DNA from: an uncultured Kiritimatiellota bacterium
Lineage (GTDB): Bacteria > Verrucomicrobiota > Kiritimatiellia > RFP12 > UBA1067
DNA: 21,836 nucleotides
Assembly: GCA_934621385.1 (NCBI GenBank)
Contig: CAKTUI010000038.1
Coordinates: 1-21,836 of the forward strand
Direction of reading: 5' to 3'
Below are positions 7,310 to 14,448 of the stretch, piece by piece. The first letter of the stretch is position 1. Each line of letters starts with the position of its first letter. The position numbers and the translations under genes were made by a program. The notes under the pieces were generated by a model. The model did not search any database. It was not told where the DNA came from and was given only the letters and a program-made list of their open reading frames with translations.

Positions 7310-9475
7310 TTAGCGGATAATCAGCCTGAAGCCAATCGTCTTCTGCGACTCGTAGCACCCAATGTCAATCGTCTTACCGACCACACGCGGCAATCCCTCG
7401 AAGTCAACGGACGGAAGCGACAGCCCCGCCGTCACGCCCTTGTCCATCAGGAGACCGCCCATTTTGGGACGATAGTTGCCCGCCGCATAATTGGCGAACA
7501 TCTCGTCCACCGTTCCCGTCGTGCACGTGTCGTTGATTGCTTCAATGTCGTCGGTCACGCAGTTGATAAAGCACGCCGCAAGCCCACGCCACGAATTGGT
7601 CGCCACGCCATCGGTCGTCTTCGTCCCGGCAATGACGCAGTTGACAACCCGCGCCTGATCGGCCGAGGTGCGCACCGCCGCCGTCAGTCCCGTATGGCAG
7701 TTGTCGACAATCGTGCAGTTGACGAGCGACCCCTGCAGATTCCGCACGAGACTCTTCTCTTTAGAGGACGGATATTGATAGATCGTCTCCCCCGCATTCC
7801 CGACAATCAGGGAGTTGGCGAGAAGCCCCCGCTTGAGATAGGCGGCGATGCCGTCCGACTCATCGCCCGACTGCCAACCCAACGCACTGTCTTCAATCCG
7901 ACAGTGCGTCACGACAGCCTTCGCCGAATCCAGATAAACGCCGCCGCCCTTACCAAAATACGAACGGACAACCCCCGAGCGAAGGACGCAATTGGAGACC
8001 ATTCCACCGTTTTCATTGATGGCGATATTGCCACCTTTTCCATAGGATTGCCCATTTTCGACCGTCAGCCCTGCAACCAAGGCCTTTGCATGATTGAGGA
8101 TGAAGACCGTGCACGTCTTCGTCTTCTCATCCGCACCGTACAGATTCCGAATAACCGCGTCACGCGGATTGCCCGTCGTACCGACGACGGCGATCGCATT
8201 CGTCAGGTAGAGGGGACTCTCCGTTTTGTAGGTTCCAGGCGCGACGCGCACGGTTCCTCCCAGCGCACCAAAGACCGTCTGAAGACTGTCAATTGCCGCC
8301 GCAATCGTCTTCTTCGGTTCGTCCGCCGTATAACCTCCGTTCTCGTCATCTCCCTCGGGGCTCACATAGACAACATTTGTCGCCTTCTCTGGCACGAAGA
8401 CCGCTGTCAATGTCCGAGGCGCATCCATCGTCAGGACAATGGTTGCGGACTCGACATCCGACAAGCCGTCCGTATCGCCCGTCCAGCACAGGAAGCGCGC
8501 CCCCGTCTCTGGCACGGCGGATGCCGTCACCTGTCCACCCTTGAGCACCCAGCCGTCGTTCGGAATCTGTACAGTGCCCGCTCCCTGAATCGTGGCCTGC
8601 ACCCGATTGGAAACGGCAAAATGCCATTCCCACTTGCACATTCCGCCCGGATAGGTCACCTGCGCGGCACTTTCGTCGCCTTCGTCCTTCGTGACAGACT
8701 CCCCACCCTCCGAGACCGAGAATGTCCAGCCCGTGCAGACGGCCAGCTGACGCTCCTCTTCTATGACAATGGGCGAGGCAACCGAAAGGCTGACCACCTC
8801 GCCTTTCGCAGGTGTCGACAGACCGTAAGCCGGGGTCGGTTGCCCGTAGGCAATCGGCTCGCCCGTCACAAACAAACCCTCAATCGAACGGCTGAACAGT
8901 TCAAGTTGCTGAATGATGATGTAGGCATTGCCATGATTGCTCACCATCCGCAGGCGGTAATGGGTGTAGGCCGTCGTATTCGCGAACTCAAAGTACCGCG
9001 ACTCACGCGCCGCCCAGGCTGCGGTCTCGTTCTCCGAATCGAGCACAACCCACGAGCCGTCCGCACCCGTCTGCGATCCCTCAAGGTAGAACTCCTTCGG
9101 CGAACGCGCCTCGGGGTCATATCCGCCGCCATCCTGTCCAACCTGATTGTAGATGCGGTAGGCGTTCACCACCTGAGGTCTCACAAACTGATAGGTCACC
9201 CACAACGGCAGATTGCTGCCGCCGCAACGGCCGTCATTCGTCCATCCCGTTGATGTCGGCATATCGCCAATCACATCGAAGGCGTTCGCTCCATTCGTGT
9301 TCTTGAGGTTGTCATTGCCCGAAATGCCGGCGCGATTCTCAAGGTCATCCGTCAAGTCGACGAGTGTCACACCAACCGGTTCCGTCGTTCGGGCGGCAAA
9401 AACGCTTCCTCTCACGGCTGCGAAGGCCATGCCCGATGCAATTACCCGACAAGTCAATCTGATAGAGATTCTCAT
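7310..9475 (-). CDS. Secreted discoidin plus right-handed parallel beta-helix protein
   Basis: Protein of 721 aa with an N-terminal signal peptide (cleavage near VFA, about 28). Residues about 50-197 resemble an F5/8 type C (discoidin) carbohydrate-binding domain, with WVTYQF and YRLRMVSNHGN segments. Residues about 290-362 resemble a divergent InlB B-repeat (GGQVTASAVPETGARFLCWTGDTDG). From about 368 the sequence reads as a pectate-lyase-like beta-helix: VVYVSPEGDDENGG, then repeated V-x-N-C turns such as VSNCVL, LVNCTIVDN and VVNCVI. It ends with IDIGCYES and a short basic tail. No lyase catalytic residues can be assigned, so binding or surface display is as likely as catalysis. The start has AAGGTG 7 nt upstream (9481-9486) and a promoter further up. 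It is the first gene of the two-gene operon with the downstream hydrolase-like protein. Confidence 0.85.
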   Translation of the reverse strand: MRISIRLTCRVIASGMAFAAVRGSVFAARTTEPVGVTLVDLTDDLENRAGISGNDNLKNTNGANAFDVIGDMPTSTGWTNDGRCGGSNLPLWVTYQFVRPQVVNAYRIYNQVGQDGGGYDPEARSPKEFYLEGSQTGADGSWVVLDSENETAAWAARESRYFEFANTTAYTHYRLRMVSNHGNAYIIIQQLELFSRSIEGLFVTGEPIAYGQPTPAYGLSTPAKGEVVSLSVASPIVIEEERQLAVCTGWTFSVSEGGESVTKDEGDESAAQVTYPGGMCKWEWHFAVSNRVQATIQGAGTVQIPNDGWVLKGGQVTASAVPETGARFLCWTGDTDGLSDVESATIVLTMDAPRTLTAVFVPEKATNVVYVSPEGDDENGGYTADEPKKTIAAAIDSLQTVFGALGGTVRVAPGTYKTESPLYLTNAIAVVGTTGNPRDAVIRNLYGADEKTKTCTVFILNHAKALVAGLTVENGQSYGKGGNIAINENGGMVSNCVLRSGVVRSYFGKGGGVYLDSAKAVVTHCRIEDSALGWQSGDESDGIAAYLKRGLLANSLIVGNAGETIYQYPSSKEKSLVRNLQGSLVNCTIVDNCHTGLTAAVRTSADQARVVNCVIAGTKTTDGVATNSWRGLAACFINCVTDDIEAINDTCTTGTVDEMFANYAAGNYRPKMGGLLMDKGVTAGLSLPSVDFEGLPRVVGKTIDIGCYESQKTIGFRLIIR

Positions 9476-9525
9476 ATGCGCACCTTTCGTTTACTCTTCA
9501 CCTGGCCGTTCCCAAGTTCAGACGA

Positions 9526-9555
9526 ATTATAACCCATTTCCCCCTTCCCTCGCAA
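9526..9555 (-). promoter_or_regulatory. Sigma-70-type promoter of the beta-helix/hydrolase operon
   Basis: The minus strand shows TTGCGA (9550-9555), an 18-nt spacer and TATAAT (9526-9531). Predicted transcription starts near 9519, giving a leader of about 43 nt that contains the AAGGTG ribosome binding site. Unlike the other promoters in the window it has a recognisable -35 and no TGn extension. Confidence 0.6.
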
Positions 9556-9635
9556 GAGTAAATATGCGACGCAATGCGATTGCACTTTCGCGACACATGT
9601 GCATGGGTCGTGCAACCCAATCGTCATCTCCAAGG

Positions 9636-9684
9636 CATAAAAGAAGGCGCGGCGGACAGGCAAAACGCCATCCGCCGCGTCTTC
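9636..9684 (-). terminator. Intrinsic terminator of htpG
   Basis: On the minus strand a 14-bp stem (GAAGACGCGGCGGA pairing with TCCGCCGCGCCTTC, one G.T pair; 9643-9684) is followed directly by a TTTTA run. A short GGC/GCC inner stem closes the loop. It begins about 30 nt after the htpG stop codon. Confidence 0.85.
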
Positions 9685-9714
9685 TCACGAACGGGACGCA
9701 TCGCCCCGCGTCGA

Positions 9715-11604
9715 TTACTTCATCATCAAGTCGGCGAGAAGCTTCGCGAAACGGGCACCGTCCTCAACGGGCGAACCCTCCGCAATCAGTGCCGCGTCAT
9801 AGAGCAGTGCCACGGCATCGGCAAACGCCGAACCCGACAGGCCCTTGATCTTCGCCACGAGCGGATGCGCCGCGTTGATTTCGAGGATGCGCTTCTCTTC
9901 CGGCACATTCTCCTTCATCGCTCGCATCATGCGCACCATGGACGGCGGGAGGGCGTTCTCCTTCGCAACCAAGCAGCAGGGCGAATCGGTCAAGCGCGTC
10001 GAAACGCGCACGTCGGAGACCTTGGACTCCAGCTCCTTCTTGACGGACTCCAGGAATGGCTTCAATTCCGCCGCGGCCTTCTCGGTCGCCTCCTTCTCGG
10101 CCTTCTGCTCTTCTTCGCTACCGAAGGTGACATCACCCTTCGCAATGTCGACGAACTTCTTGCCGTCGAACTCGCGGAGCGATTCGGTCAGAAACTCGTC
10201 GACCGGATCGACGAAGAGGAGCACGTCGCACCCGTGCTTGCGGGCGGCCTCCAACTGCGGGGCCTTGCGGGCATCTTCCTCCCGTTCGGCCACGAGGTAA
10301 TAGATGTCCTTCTGATCCGTCGCCATGTCCTTGACGTAATCCGCAAGGAAGACCGTCTTGCCGACATCGCCGCGTGCAGTCGGGTACTTGATGAGTTTCT
10401 TGATACGGTCCGCGTTGGCGTAGTCCGTATGGACGCCTTCCTTCAGCACCGTGCCGAAGGCCCGCCAGAACTCGTCATAACGCTTGGCATCCTTCTTGAG
10501 CGTCTCAAGCGCCGAGAGAATCTTCGACGTGACCGCGCTCTTGATCTTGGCGATGATGGCATCGTCCTGAAGCATCTCGCGGGAGACGTTCAGCGGCAGG
10601 TCGGCGCTGTCCACGACACCCTTCACGAAGCGCAGCCAGTTCGGCAGGAGCATCTCGATGTCATCGCCGATGAAGACATTGCGCACATAGAGCGAAAGCC
10701 CACGCTTCTGCTGGGGCATGAAGAGTTCCATCGTCGCTTTCTTCGGAATGAAGAGCAAGGCCTTGAACTCCACCTGTCCCTCGCCGGAAAACGGAATCGT
10801 CTCAAACGGCTCGTCCCAGTCGTGCGTCAGGTGCTTGTAGAACTCGTCATATTCCTCCTTCTTCACGTCCTTCTTCGGACGCTTCCAGAGGGCGGTCATC
10901 GTGTTTAGCGGCTTCTTCTCGTCCTCCTCACGACGCTTGCGATCCTCGTCCTTCTCATCCGTCGGGACATCAATCTGGCGGAATGTAATGGGATAGGCGA
11001 TGAAATCGGAATATTTCTTCACGAGTTCGCCAATCCGCCACTTGTCGAGGTACTCGACCTGGTCGTCGCGCAGGTGGAGCATGACGCTCGTGCCGTACTC
11101 GTCCCGCGTCGAATCGGCGATTGTGTAGTTGCCGCCCATGTCGGATTCCCATTGGAACGCGGCATCCTGCCCGCGCTTCTTCGAGACGACGCGCACCCGG
11201 TCGGCCACCATAAATGCCGCGTAGAAGCCAACGCCGAACTGGCCAATCAGTTCGGGAAGGTTTTCGCCGCCCTTCTCCTTCAGGGCCTGACGGAACGCCT
11301 TCGTGCCCGAGCTGGCAATCGTCCCGAGGTTCTTCTCAAGATCCGCCGCGTCCATGCCCGTGCCGTTATCGGCAATCATGAGCGTCTTGGCGGACTTGTC
11401 GACCGCGATTTCAATCTTCCAGGTGGGATTGTCCGCCACAAGCGACTTGTCGGTCAACCCGAGGAACTTGGCGCGGTCAATCGCGTCGGACGCATTGGAA
11501 ATCAGTTCACGAAGGAAGATTTCCTTCTTTGAATACAACGAATTGACAACGAGATCGAGCATTTCTGCAATCTCGGCCTTGAATGCATGAGTCTTCGTTT
11601 CCAT
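9715..11604 (-). CDS. htpG: Molecular chaperone HtpG (Hsp90 family)
   Basis: ATP-dependent cytosolic chaperone that acts as a homodimer on late folding intermediates. The 629-aa length is typical of bacterial HtpG. The GHKL ATPase domain is intact: ELISNASDA (E33 in the catalytic position), IADNGTGM (D79), GTIASSGTKAF (glycine lid) and GQFGVGFY. A charged linker (DEKDEDRKRREEDEKK) separates it from the middle domain, which has the SGEGQVEFKALLFIP segment and RNVFIGDD. The C-terminal dimerisation domain ends in LLADLMMK. The start ETKTHAFKAEIAEML matches the family. It follows an extended -10 by only 10 nt without a Shine-Dalgarno sequence. A strong hairpin terminator lies downstream, so it is a single-gene unit. 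Confidence 0.97.
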   Translation of the reverse strand: METKTHAFKAEIAEMLDLVVNSLYSKKEIFLRELISNASDAIDRAKFLGLTDKSLVADNPTWKIEIAVDKSAKTLMIADNGTGMDAADLEKNLGTIASSGTKAFRQALKEKGGENLPELIGQFGVGFYAAFMVADRVRVVSKKRGQDAAFQWESDMGGNYTIADSTRDEYGTSVMLHLRDDQVEYLDKWRIGELVKKYSDFIAYPITFRQIDVPTDEKDEDRKRREEDEKKPLNTMTALWKRPKKDVKKEEYDEFYKHLTHDWDEPFETIPFSGEGQVEFKALLFIPKKATMELFMPQQKRGLSLYVRNVFIGDDIEMLLPNWLRFVKGVVDSADLPLNVSREMLQDDAIIAKIKSAVTSKILSALETLKKDAKRYDEFWRAFGTVLKEGVHTDYANADRIKKLIKYPTARGDVGKTVFLADYVKDMATDQKDIYYLVAEREEDARKAPQLEAARKHGCDVLLFVDPVDEFLTESLREFDGKKFVDIAKGDVTFGSEEEQKAEKEATEKAAAELKPFLESVKKELESKVSDVRVSTRLTDSPCCLVAKENALPPSMVRMMRAMKENVPEEKRILEINAAHPLVAKIKGLSGSAFADAVALLYDAALIAEGSPVEDGARFAKLLADLMMK

Positions 11605-11613
11605 AGTGGTTGG

Positions 11614-11800
11614 TATTATATCACAAACCGCAAGCTCGGGGGCCTGCGCGAAGCTGCCGCTCGGTCTCGGCTTCCACGGTTGCGCTCACCCCCTCGCCCG
11701 AGACGAGGGACAGGCCGACCACAGGCTGGAACGCGGCAGGTGGTTTTGCCGGCCTGCCGTCTGGCAGGCCATCCAAAGTGCCGCGCCTCCAAAACTAACA
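11614..11800. repeat. Interspersed intergenic repeat, copy A
   Basis: This copy shares two blocks, in the same order, with a second copy upstream of metG. Block 1 (11614-11652) matches about 33 of 39 bases, including GCTCGGGGG. Block 2 (11681-11727) matches about 41 of 47, including CTCACCCCCTCGCCCGAGA. It also contains a perfect 8-bp hairpin GGCCTGCC-GTCT-GGCAGGCC (11751-11770). No coding sequence is apparent. The gene-free stretch 11605-12210 consists of this copy, a plus-strand promoter and a structured leader. Confidence 0.75.
11615..11623 (-). promoter_or_regulatory. Extended -10 promoter of htpG, inside a repeat copy
   Basis: The minus strand reads TGA TATAAT (hexamer at 11615-11620). 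It ends 10 nt before the ATG, so the mRNA would have about 4 nt of leader. The surrounding GGTTTGTGATATAATA is shared with the metG promoter and belongs to the interspersed repeat. Confidence 0.7.
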
Positions 11801-11828
11801 GTTTCGCGTACTCCCCTACAGGAAATTA

Positions 11829-11837
11829 TGATATAAT
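11829..11837 (+). promoter_or_regulatory. Extended -10 promoter for the restriction-modification genes
   Basis: The plus strand reads TGA TATAAT (hexamer at 11832-11837), the same extended form seen before htpG and metG but facing the methyltransferase. No clear -35 is present. Transcription from about 11844 would give a leader of roughly 365 nt. Confidence 0.55.
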
Positions 11838-11845
11838 CCTCTTCC

Positions 11846-11876
11846 GTGTGGAAGCGAGCGTCCGCTCGCCCCACAC
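11846..11876 (+). other. Hairpin at the predicted 5' end of the restriction-modification transcript
   Basis: GTGTGG pairs with CCACAC, and inside it CGAGCG pairs with CGCTCG around a TC loop, with a small internal bulge (AAG/CC). The structure begins about 2 nt after the predicted transcription start, so it could cap and stabilise the mRNA 5' end. It may also simply be a palindromic repeat of the genome. Confidence 0.45.
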
Positions 11877-11964
11877 CAGTGCCGATGGGAGAAATCCAAA
11901 GGACTGAAATCGATGTAGCATCTATACTAACAAGTCGATCCGCAGAAATACTACCACTATTACT

Positions 11965-12031
11965 CGGTTTGAACGACATGTCAGGTAGGGTGCGCCATAA
12001 TGGGCGCATTCTTTGTCATGTATTCAAACCG
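11965..12031. repeat. Large interrupted inverted repeat in the methyltransferase leader
   Basis: CGGTTTGAA (11965-11973) pairs with TTCAAACCG (12023-12031). Inside, ACATG pairs with CATGT, and an inner hairpin TGCGCC-ATAATG-GGCGCA lies at 11991-12008. It could be an RNA element of the leader or a remnant of mobile DNA at the island's edge. It does not fit an integron attC consensus. Confidence 0.5.
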
Positions 12032-12210
12032 GCCTGTGGTAGGGCCTCTGCGGAGTGCATGAGAAGAATGTGCTCCTTATTTTCGTGCCATGACTTCCCC
12101 AGGAGCAAAAGGTCACGAATCAATGGAAACACTCATTTATGACTACTGTAGGTCGGCATTTCATTATCATTGCCGTCTTTCTAACCGCCGTACTTTCAGG
12201 AGCTGAACCT

Positions 12211-13395
12211 ATGTCGTCCCAAGGTGCTGACAACCCAAACGCAAAAGATGCCAATGTCTCTCGCCATCTTAAGGAGATTGACCGGATAAATCTGGGAAGC
12301 TTTTATACACCGTCTAAATACGTCAAACTATCTGGGGTGTGGCTGCAGTCGCAGGGAATTGATAAGAATTGGACAATCGCAGACTTAGCTTGCGGATATG
12401 GTGCATTTTTTGCCTTAATGGAAGTTCCCTCCTTATCAAAGTGCCGCTTCATGGGAAACGACATTGATCCTCATGCCATTAGCATTGGGCGAACATTGTT
12501 CTCCAATGTAACATGGAGCGTTACCAATACCCTCACTAATATTACACGCGAAAAGTTTAATCTACAAAAGACCGAACCTCTCATTCTCGTCGGGAATCCA
12601 CCATACAACGATGTAACTTCCCAAACAGGGAAACAGATCAAGCAAAGGAATTTCGAAGTCGATGCCGATGTTAAATCGAGAGATCTTGGAATCTCCTTCC
12701 TTCTCACCTACAACAAGTTAAGAGCCGACTATGTCATTGTTCTGCACCCTCTTTCCTACTTGATAAAAAAGGCCAACTATCGTGCAGCCACTCCATTTTT
12801 CTCAAACTACCAACTAATCAACCACATTGTATTTCCAAGCAGCGAATTCGCAGGGACATCAAAGGCATCAGTCTTTCCTGTAATTGTCGCCTTTTACAAA
12901 CGAAGCGAAGGCCATGGCATAACAATGAATGATGTTCGTTCCTTCACCTTCAAAACCGTTGATGGAAATCAATTTGCCGTGGAGAACTTTGACTACATGA
13001 CCGACATCATCGCCAAATATCCACACAAGAAAAGATACTCACCCGAGATACTATTCTACACACTCAGAGACATCAACGCTCTCAAGCGTAGCCGCACATT
13101 CCTTCCCTCACGAATCGACAATGCCGTTGACATAGACCCAAATCTCTTGGCCTACTATTGCTATATCGACTGCTTTAAGCGTTATGCGGAAGTACCCTAT
13201 TATCTTGGGAATTTCGACATTCCTTACGACAAGGAAAACTTCAACGCCGTTTCCAATCAACTATTGTCCGTAGCAAAATACCATCATCCAGAGATATTCG
13301 GGAAAGTGACACCCCCACAAGAAGAAGCCATCAAATCCGTAAAGGAATACATTCACAGAAGTCTTAACCCTAAAAAGAAAGCAACTCAAGAATGA
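12211..13395 (+). CDS. Type II DNA N6-adenine methyltransferase
   Basis: Protein of 394 aa that should transfer a methyl group from S-adenosylmethionine to adenine in a specific DNA site, protecting host DNA from its partner nuclease. Motif X appears as GSFYTP (29-34), motif I as DLACGYG (58-64), a motif II-like segment as GNDIDPHA, and the catalytic motif IV as NPPY (129-132). This X-I-IV order fits gamma-class N6-adenine enzymes. A longer reading from 12139 would add a signal-peptide-like stretch, which makes no sense for a cytosolic enzyme; AGGAG at 12198-12202, 8 nt before the ATG at 12211, fixes the start. The gene is AT-rich compared with the host genes and overlaps the next by ATGA. 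The recognition sequence cannot be read from the sequence. Confidence 0.88.
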   Translation: MSSQGADNPNAKDANVSRHLKEIDRINLGSFYTPSKYVKLSGVWLQSQGIDKNWTIADLACGYGAFFALMEVPSLSKCRFMGNDIDPHAISIGRTLFSNVTWSVTNTLTNITREKFNLQKTEPLILVGNPPYNDVTSQTGKQIKQRNFEVDADVKSRDLGISFLLTYNKLRADYVIVLHPLSYLIKKANYRAATPFFSNYQLINHIVFPSSEFAGTSKASVFPVIVAFYKRSEGHGITMNDVRSFTFKTVDGNQFAVENFDYMTDIIAKYPHKKRYSPEILFYTLRDINALKRSRTFLPSRIDNAVDIDPNLLAYYCYIDCFKRYAEVPYYLGNFDIPYDKENFNAVSNQLLSVAKYHHPEIFGKVTPPQEEAIKSVKEYIHRSLNPKKKATQE

Positions 13396-14171
13396 ACACC
13401 GAGGACGCAAAAGTAATTGTTGAGGCAAACCAGTTTTATGTCAACTTGCCTCTTACCAAAACATCAGGAAAGATCCGCATCAAACGGAGAAGTTTCTTTG
13501 CCTATTATGGCGAACCCGTTGCCCCGCGACAAACCAAACTCACATCCGACTGCTATGTTGAATGGCAAATCGGCTACGACTTACTTGCAAAAGACGAAAA
13601 CAAATATAAAACATCACTTTCCCACAAGACCTTTGTAAACAACAAGGGGGATGTCAAATTTGGATACGAGCTTAGCGAAATCACATACTATGCCAAATCT
13701 CGCGGACTGCTCTCCTCAAAAGAGATTCAAGACTGTGTACAGGCTATCCAACGCATTCCAAATGAAAACACATTTGAAGAGACGGAATCGATTCGTCGAA
13801 CAAACCCCAAGATAATCACTCGCAATGACATGCCCTTTTATGCGATGGAGGTTTCCTACCCGCTCTTTGTGCACAGATTTGGAAAGTATGAAATACTGGC
13901 AGAGATTATGATTCGTGAAAAGCAAAAGGCAATCGGAACCCAAGCGATGCTTTATGTCTGTCTTCCTCTTTCGTCTTTAACTTTTTCGCAGCCACCCTTT
14001 GGACGCGAATTAGATACAAAGGAATGTGCGAAATGGATAATTGGGAAAGAGGAGGCTACGCTCTCTCTTGAATTGCTCAGAGTCTTTGGGATGCTGTCGC
14101 CTAAACATCGACATGACACCCTTGCCATTCTTAAGATGCTATTCCCCAAGGAATGTCAGGCATCCGAATAA
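13392..14171 (+). CDS. Probable cognate type II restriction endonuclease
   Basis: Protein of 259 aa, called mainly from position: it overlaps the methyltransferase stop by ATGA, shares its AT-rich composition and codon use, and is of normal type II endonuclease length. I do not recognise the family. A charged segment EILAEIMIREKQK (167-179) after a beta-strand-like stretch could supply acidic and lysine residues of a PD-(D/E)XK-like site, but this is weak. No HNH, GIY-YIG or PLD motif is visible, nor a signal peptide or membrane segment. Translation is probably coupled to the methyltransferase; no good Shine-Dalgarno sequence precedes the ATG. Alternatives are an accessory specificity protein or another protein of unknown role. 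Confidence 0.7.
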   Translation: MNTEDAKVIVEANQFYVNLPLTKTSGKIRIKRRSFFAYYGEPVAPRQTKLTSDCYVEWQIGYDLLAKDENKYKTSLSHKTFVNNKGDVKFGYELSEITYYAKSRGLLSSKEIQDCVQAIQRIPNENTFEETESIRRTNPKIITRNDMPFYAMEVSYPLFVHRFGKYEILAEIMIREKQKAIGTQAMLYVCLPLSSLTFSQPPFGRELDTKECAKWIIGKEEATLSLELLRVFGMLSPKHRHDTLAILKMLFPKECQASE

Positions 14172-14174
14172 TCT

Positions 14175-14321
14175 TCACTCAACTGACGAAACAGCGTCAG
14201 CAAGTTCACCCATAAGACTCCGAAAGGCATTCGAATAACCATCCTCATCGCCAATTATTTGATGATTTCTATACAACGCCAACAGTCGTTCAGCCATGAC
14301 TAAAAAATGATATTCATTCAT
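14175..14321 (-). CDS. Small 48-aa protein convergent with the endonuclease gene
   Basis: An ATG at 14321 opens a 48-codon frame beginning MNEYHFLVMAERLLALYRN and ending ELADAVSSVE. Its stop lies 3 nt from the stop of the convergent endonuclease gene. AAAGG lies about 10 nt upstream of the ATG. The composition is that of a real helical protein, with an even mix of Leu, Ala, Glu and aromatic residues and no runs. The frame stays open 8 codons upstream of the ATG, so it may be the end of an older gene. Base composition matches the restriction-modification genes. Function is unknown; a small regulator or gene remnant are both possible. Confidence 0.45.
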   Translation of the reverse strand: MNEYHFLVMAERLLALYRNHQIIGDEDGYSNAFRSLMGELADAVSSVE

Positions 14322-14400
14322 CTTAATATAGCCTTTCCATAGAAGTTTCTACATCACCTTAACACAAGTAAAAGCGTAAAAAGAATCGGGAACAAACGAG

Positions 14401-14430
14401 AGCGGGGCACGACTTTCGCCGCGCCCCGCT
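14401..14430 (-). terminator. Terminator-like hairpin after metG
   Basis: On the minus strand a 13-bp stem (AGCGGGGCGCGGC with GTCGTGCCCCGCT, two G.T pairs) closes on a GAAA tetraloop, beginning 18 nt after the metG stop. The downstream run is only moderately T-rich (CTCGTTTGTT), so termination may be partial. It separates metG from the 48-aa ORF. Confidence 0.65.
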
Positions 14431-14448
14431 TACCTACATGCACGACCC

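Noticed and set aside
4323..7313. A 996-codon open frame on the plus strand
   Set aside because: It lies wholly antisense to the hydrolase-like gene, is Arg/His/Pro-rich and has no domain-like sequence. It is a by-product of GC-rich codon use on the other strand. The same holds for the 552-codon frame opposite ligA (705-2363).
11965..12031. An integron attC site
   Set aside because: The arms do not match the RYYYAAC/GTTRRRY consensus, and no integrase or cassette array is present.
11846..12142. A 98-codon frame upstream of the methyltransferase ending in an ATGA overlap with 12139
   Set aside because: It begins inside a hairpin, lacks a ribosome binding site, and its second half has no protein-like character (Cys/Arg-rich). 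The overlap is with a start that I reject. A 27-codon frame at 12123-12206 is equally weak.
12139..12210. An upstream start for the methyltransferase giving a signal-peptide-like N-terminus
   Set aside because: No ribosome binding site precedes 12139, a DNA methyltransferase is cytosolic, and AGGAG is well spaced before the ATG at 12211.
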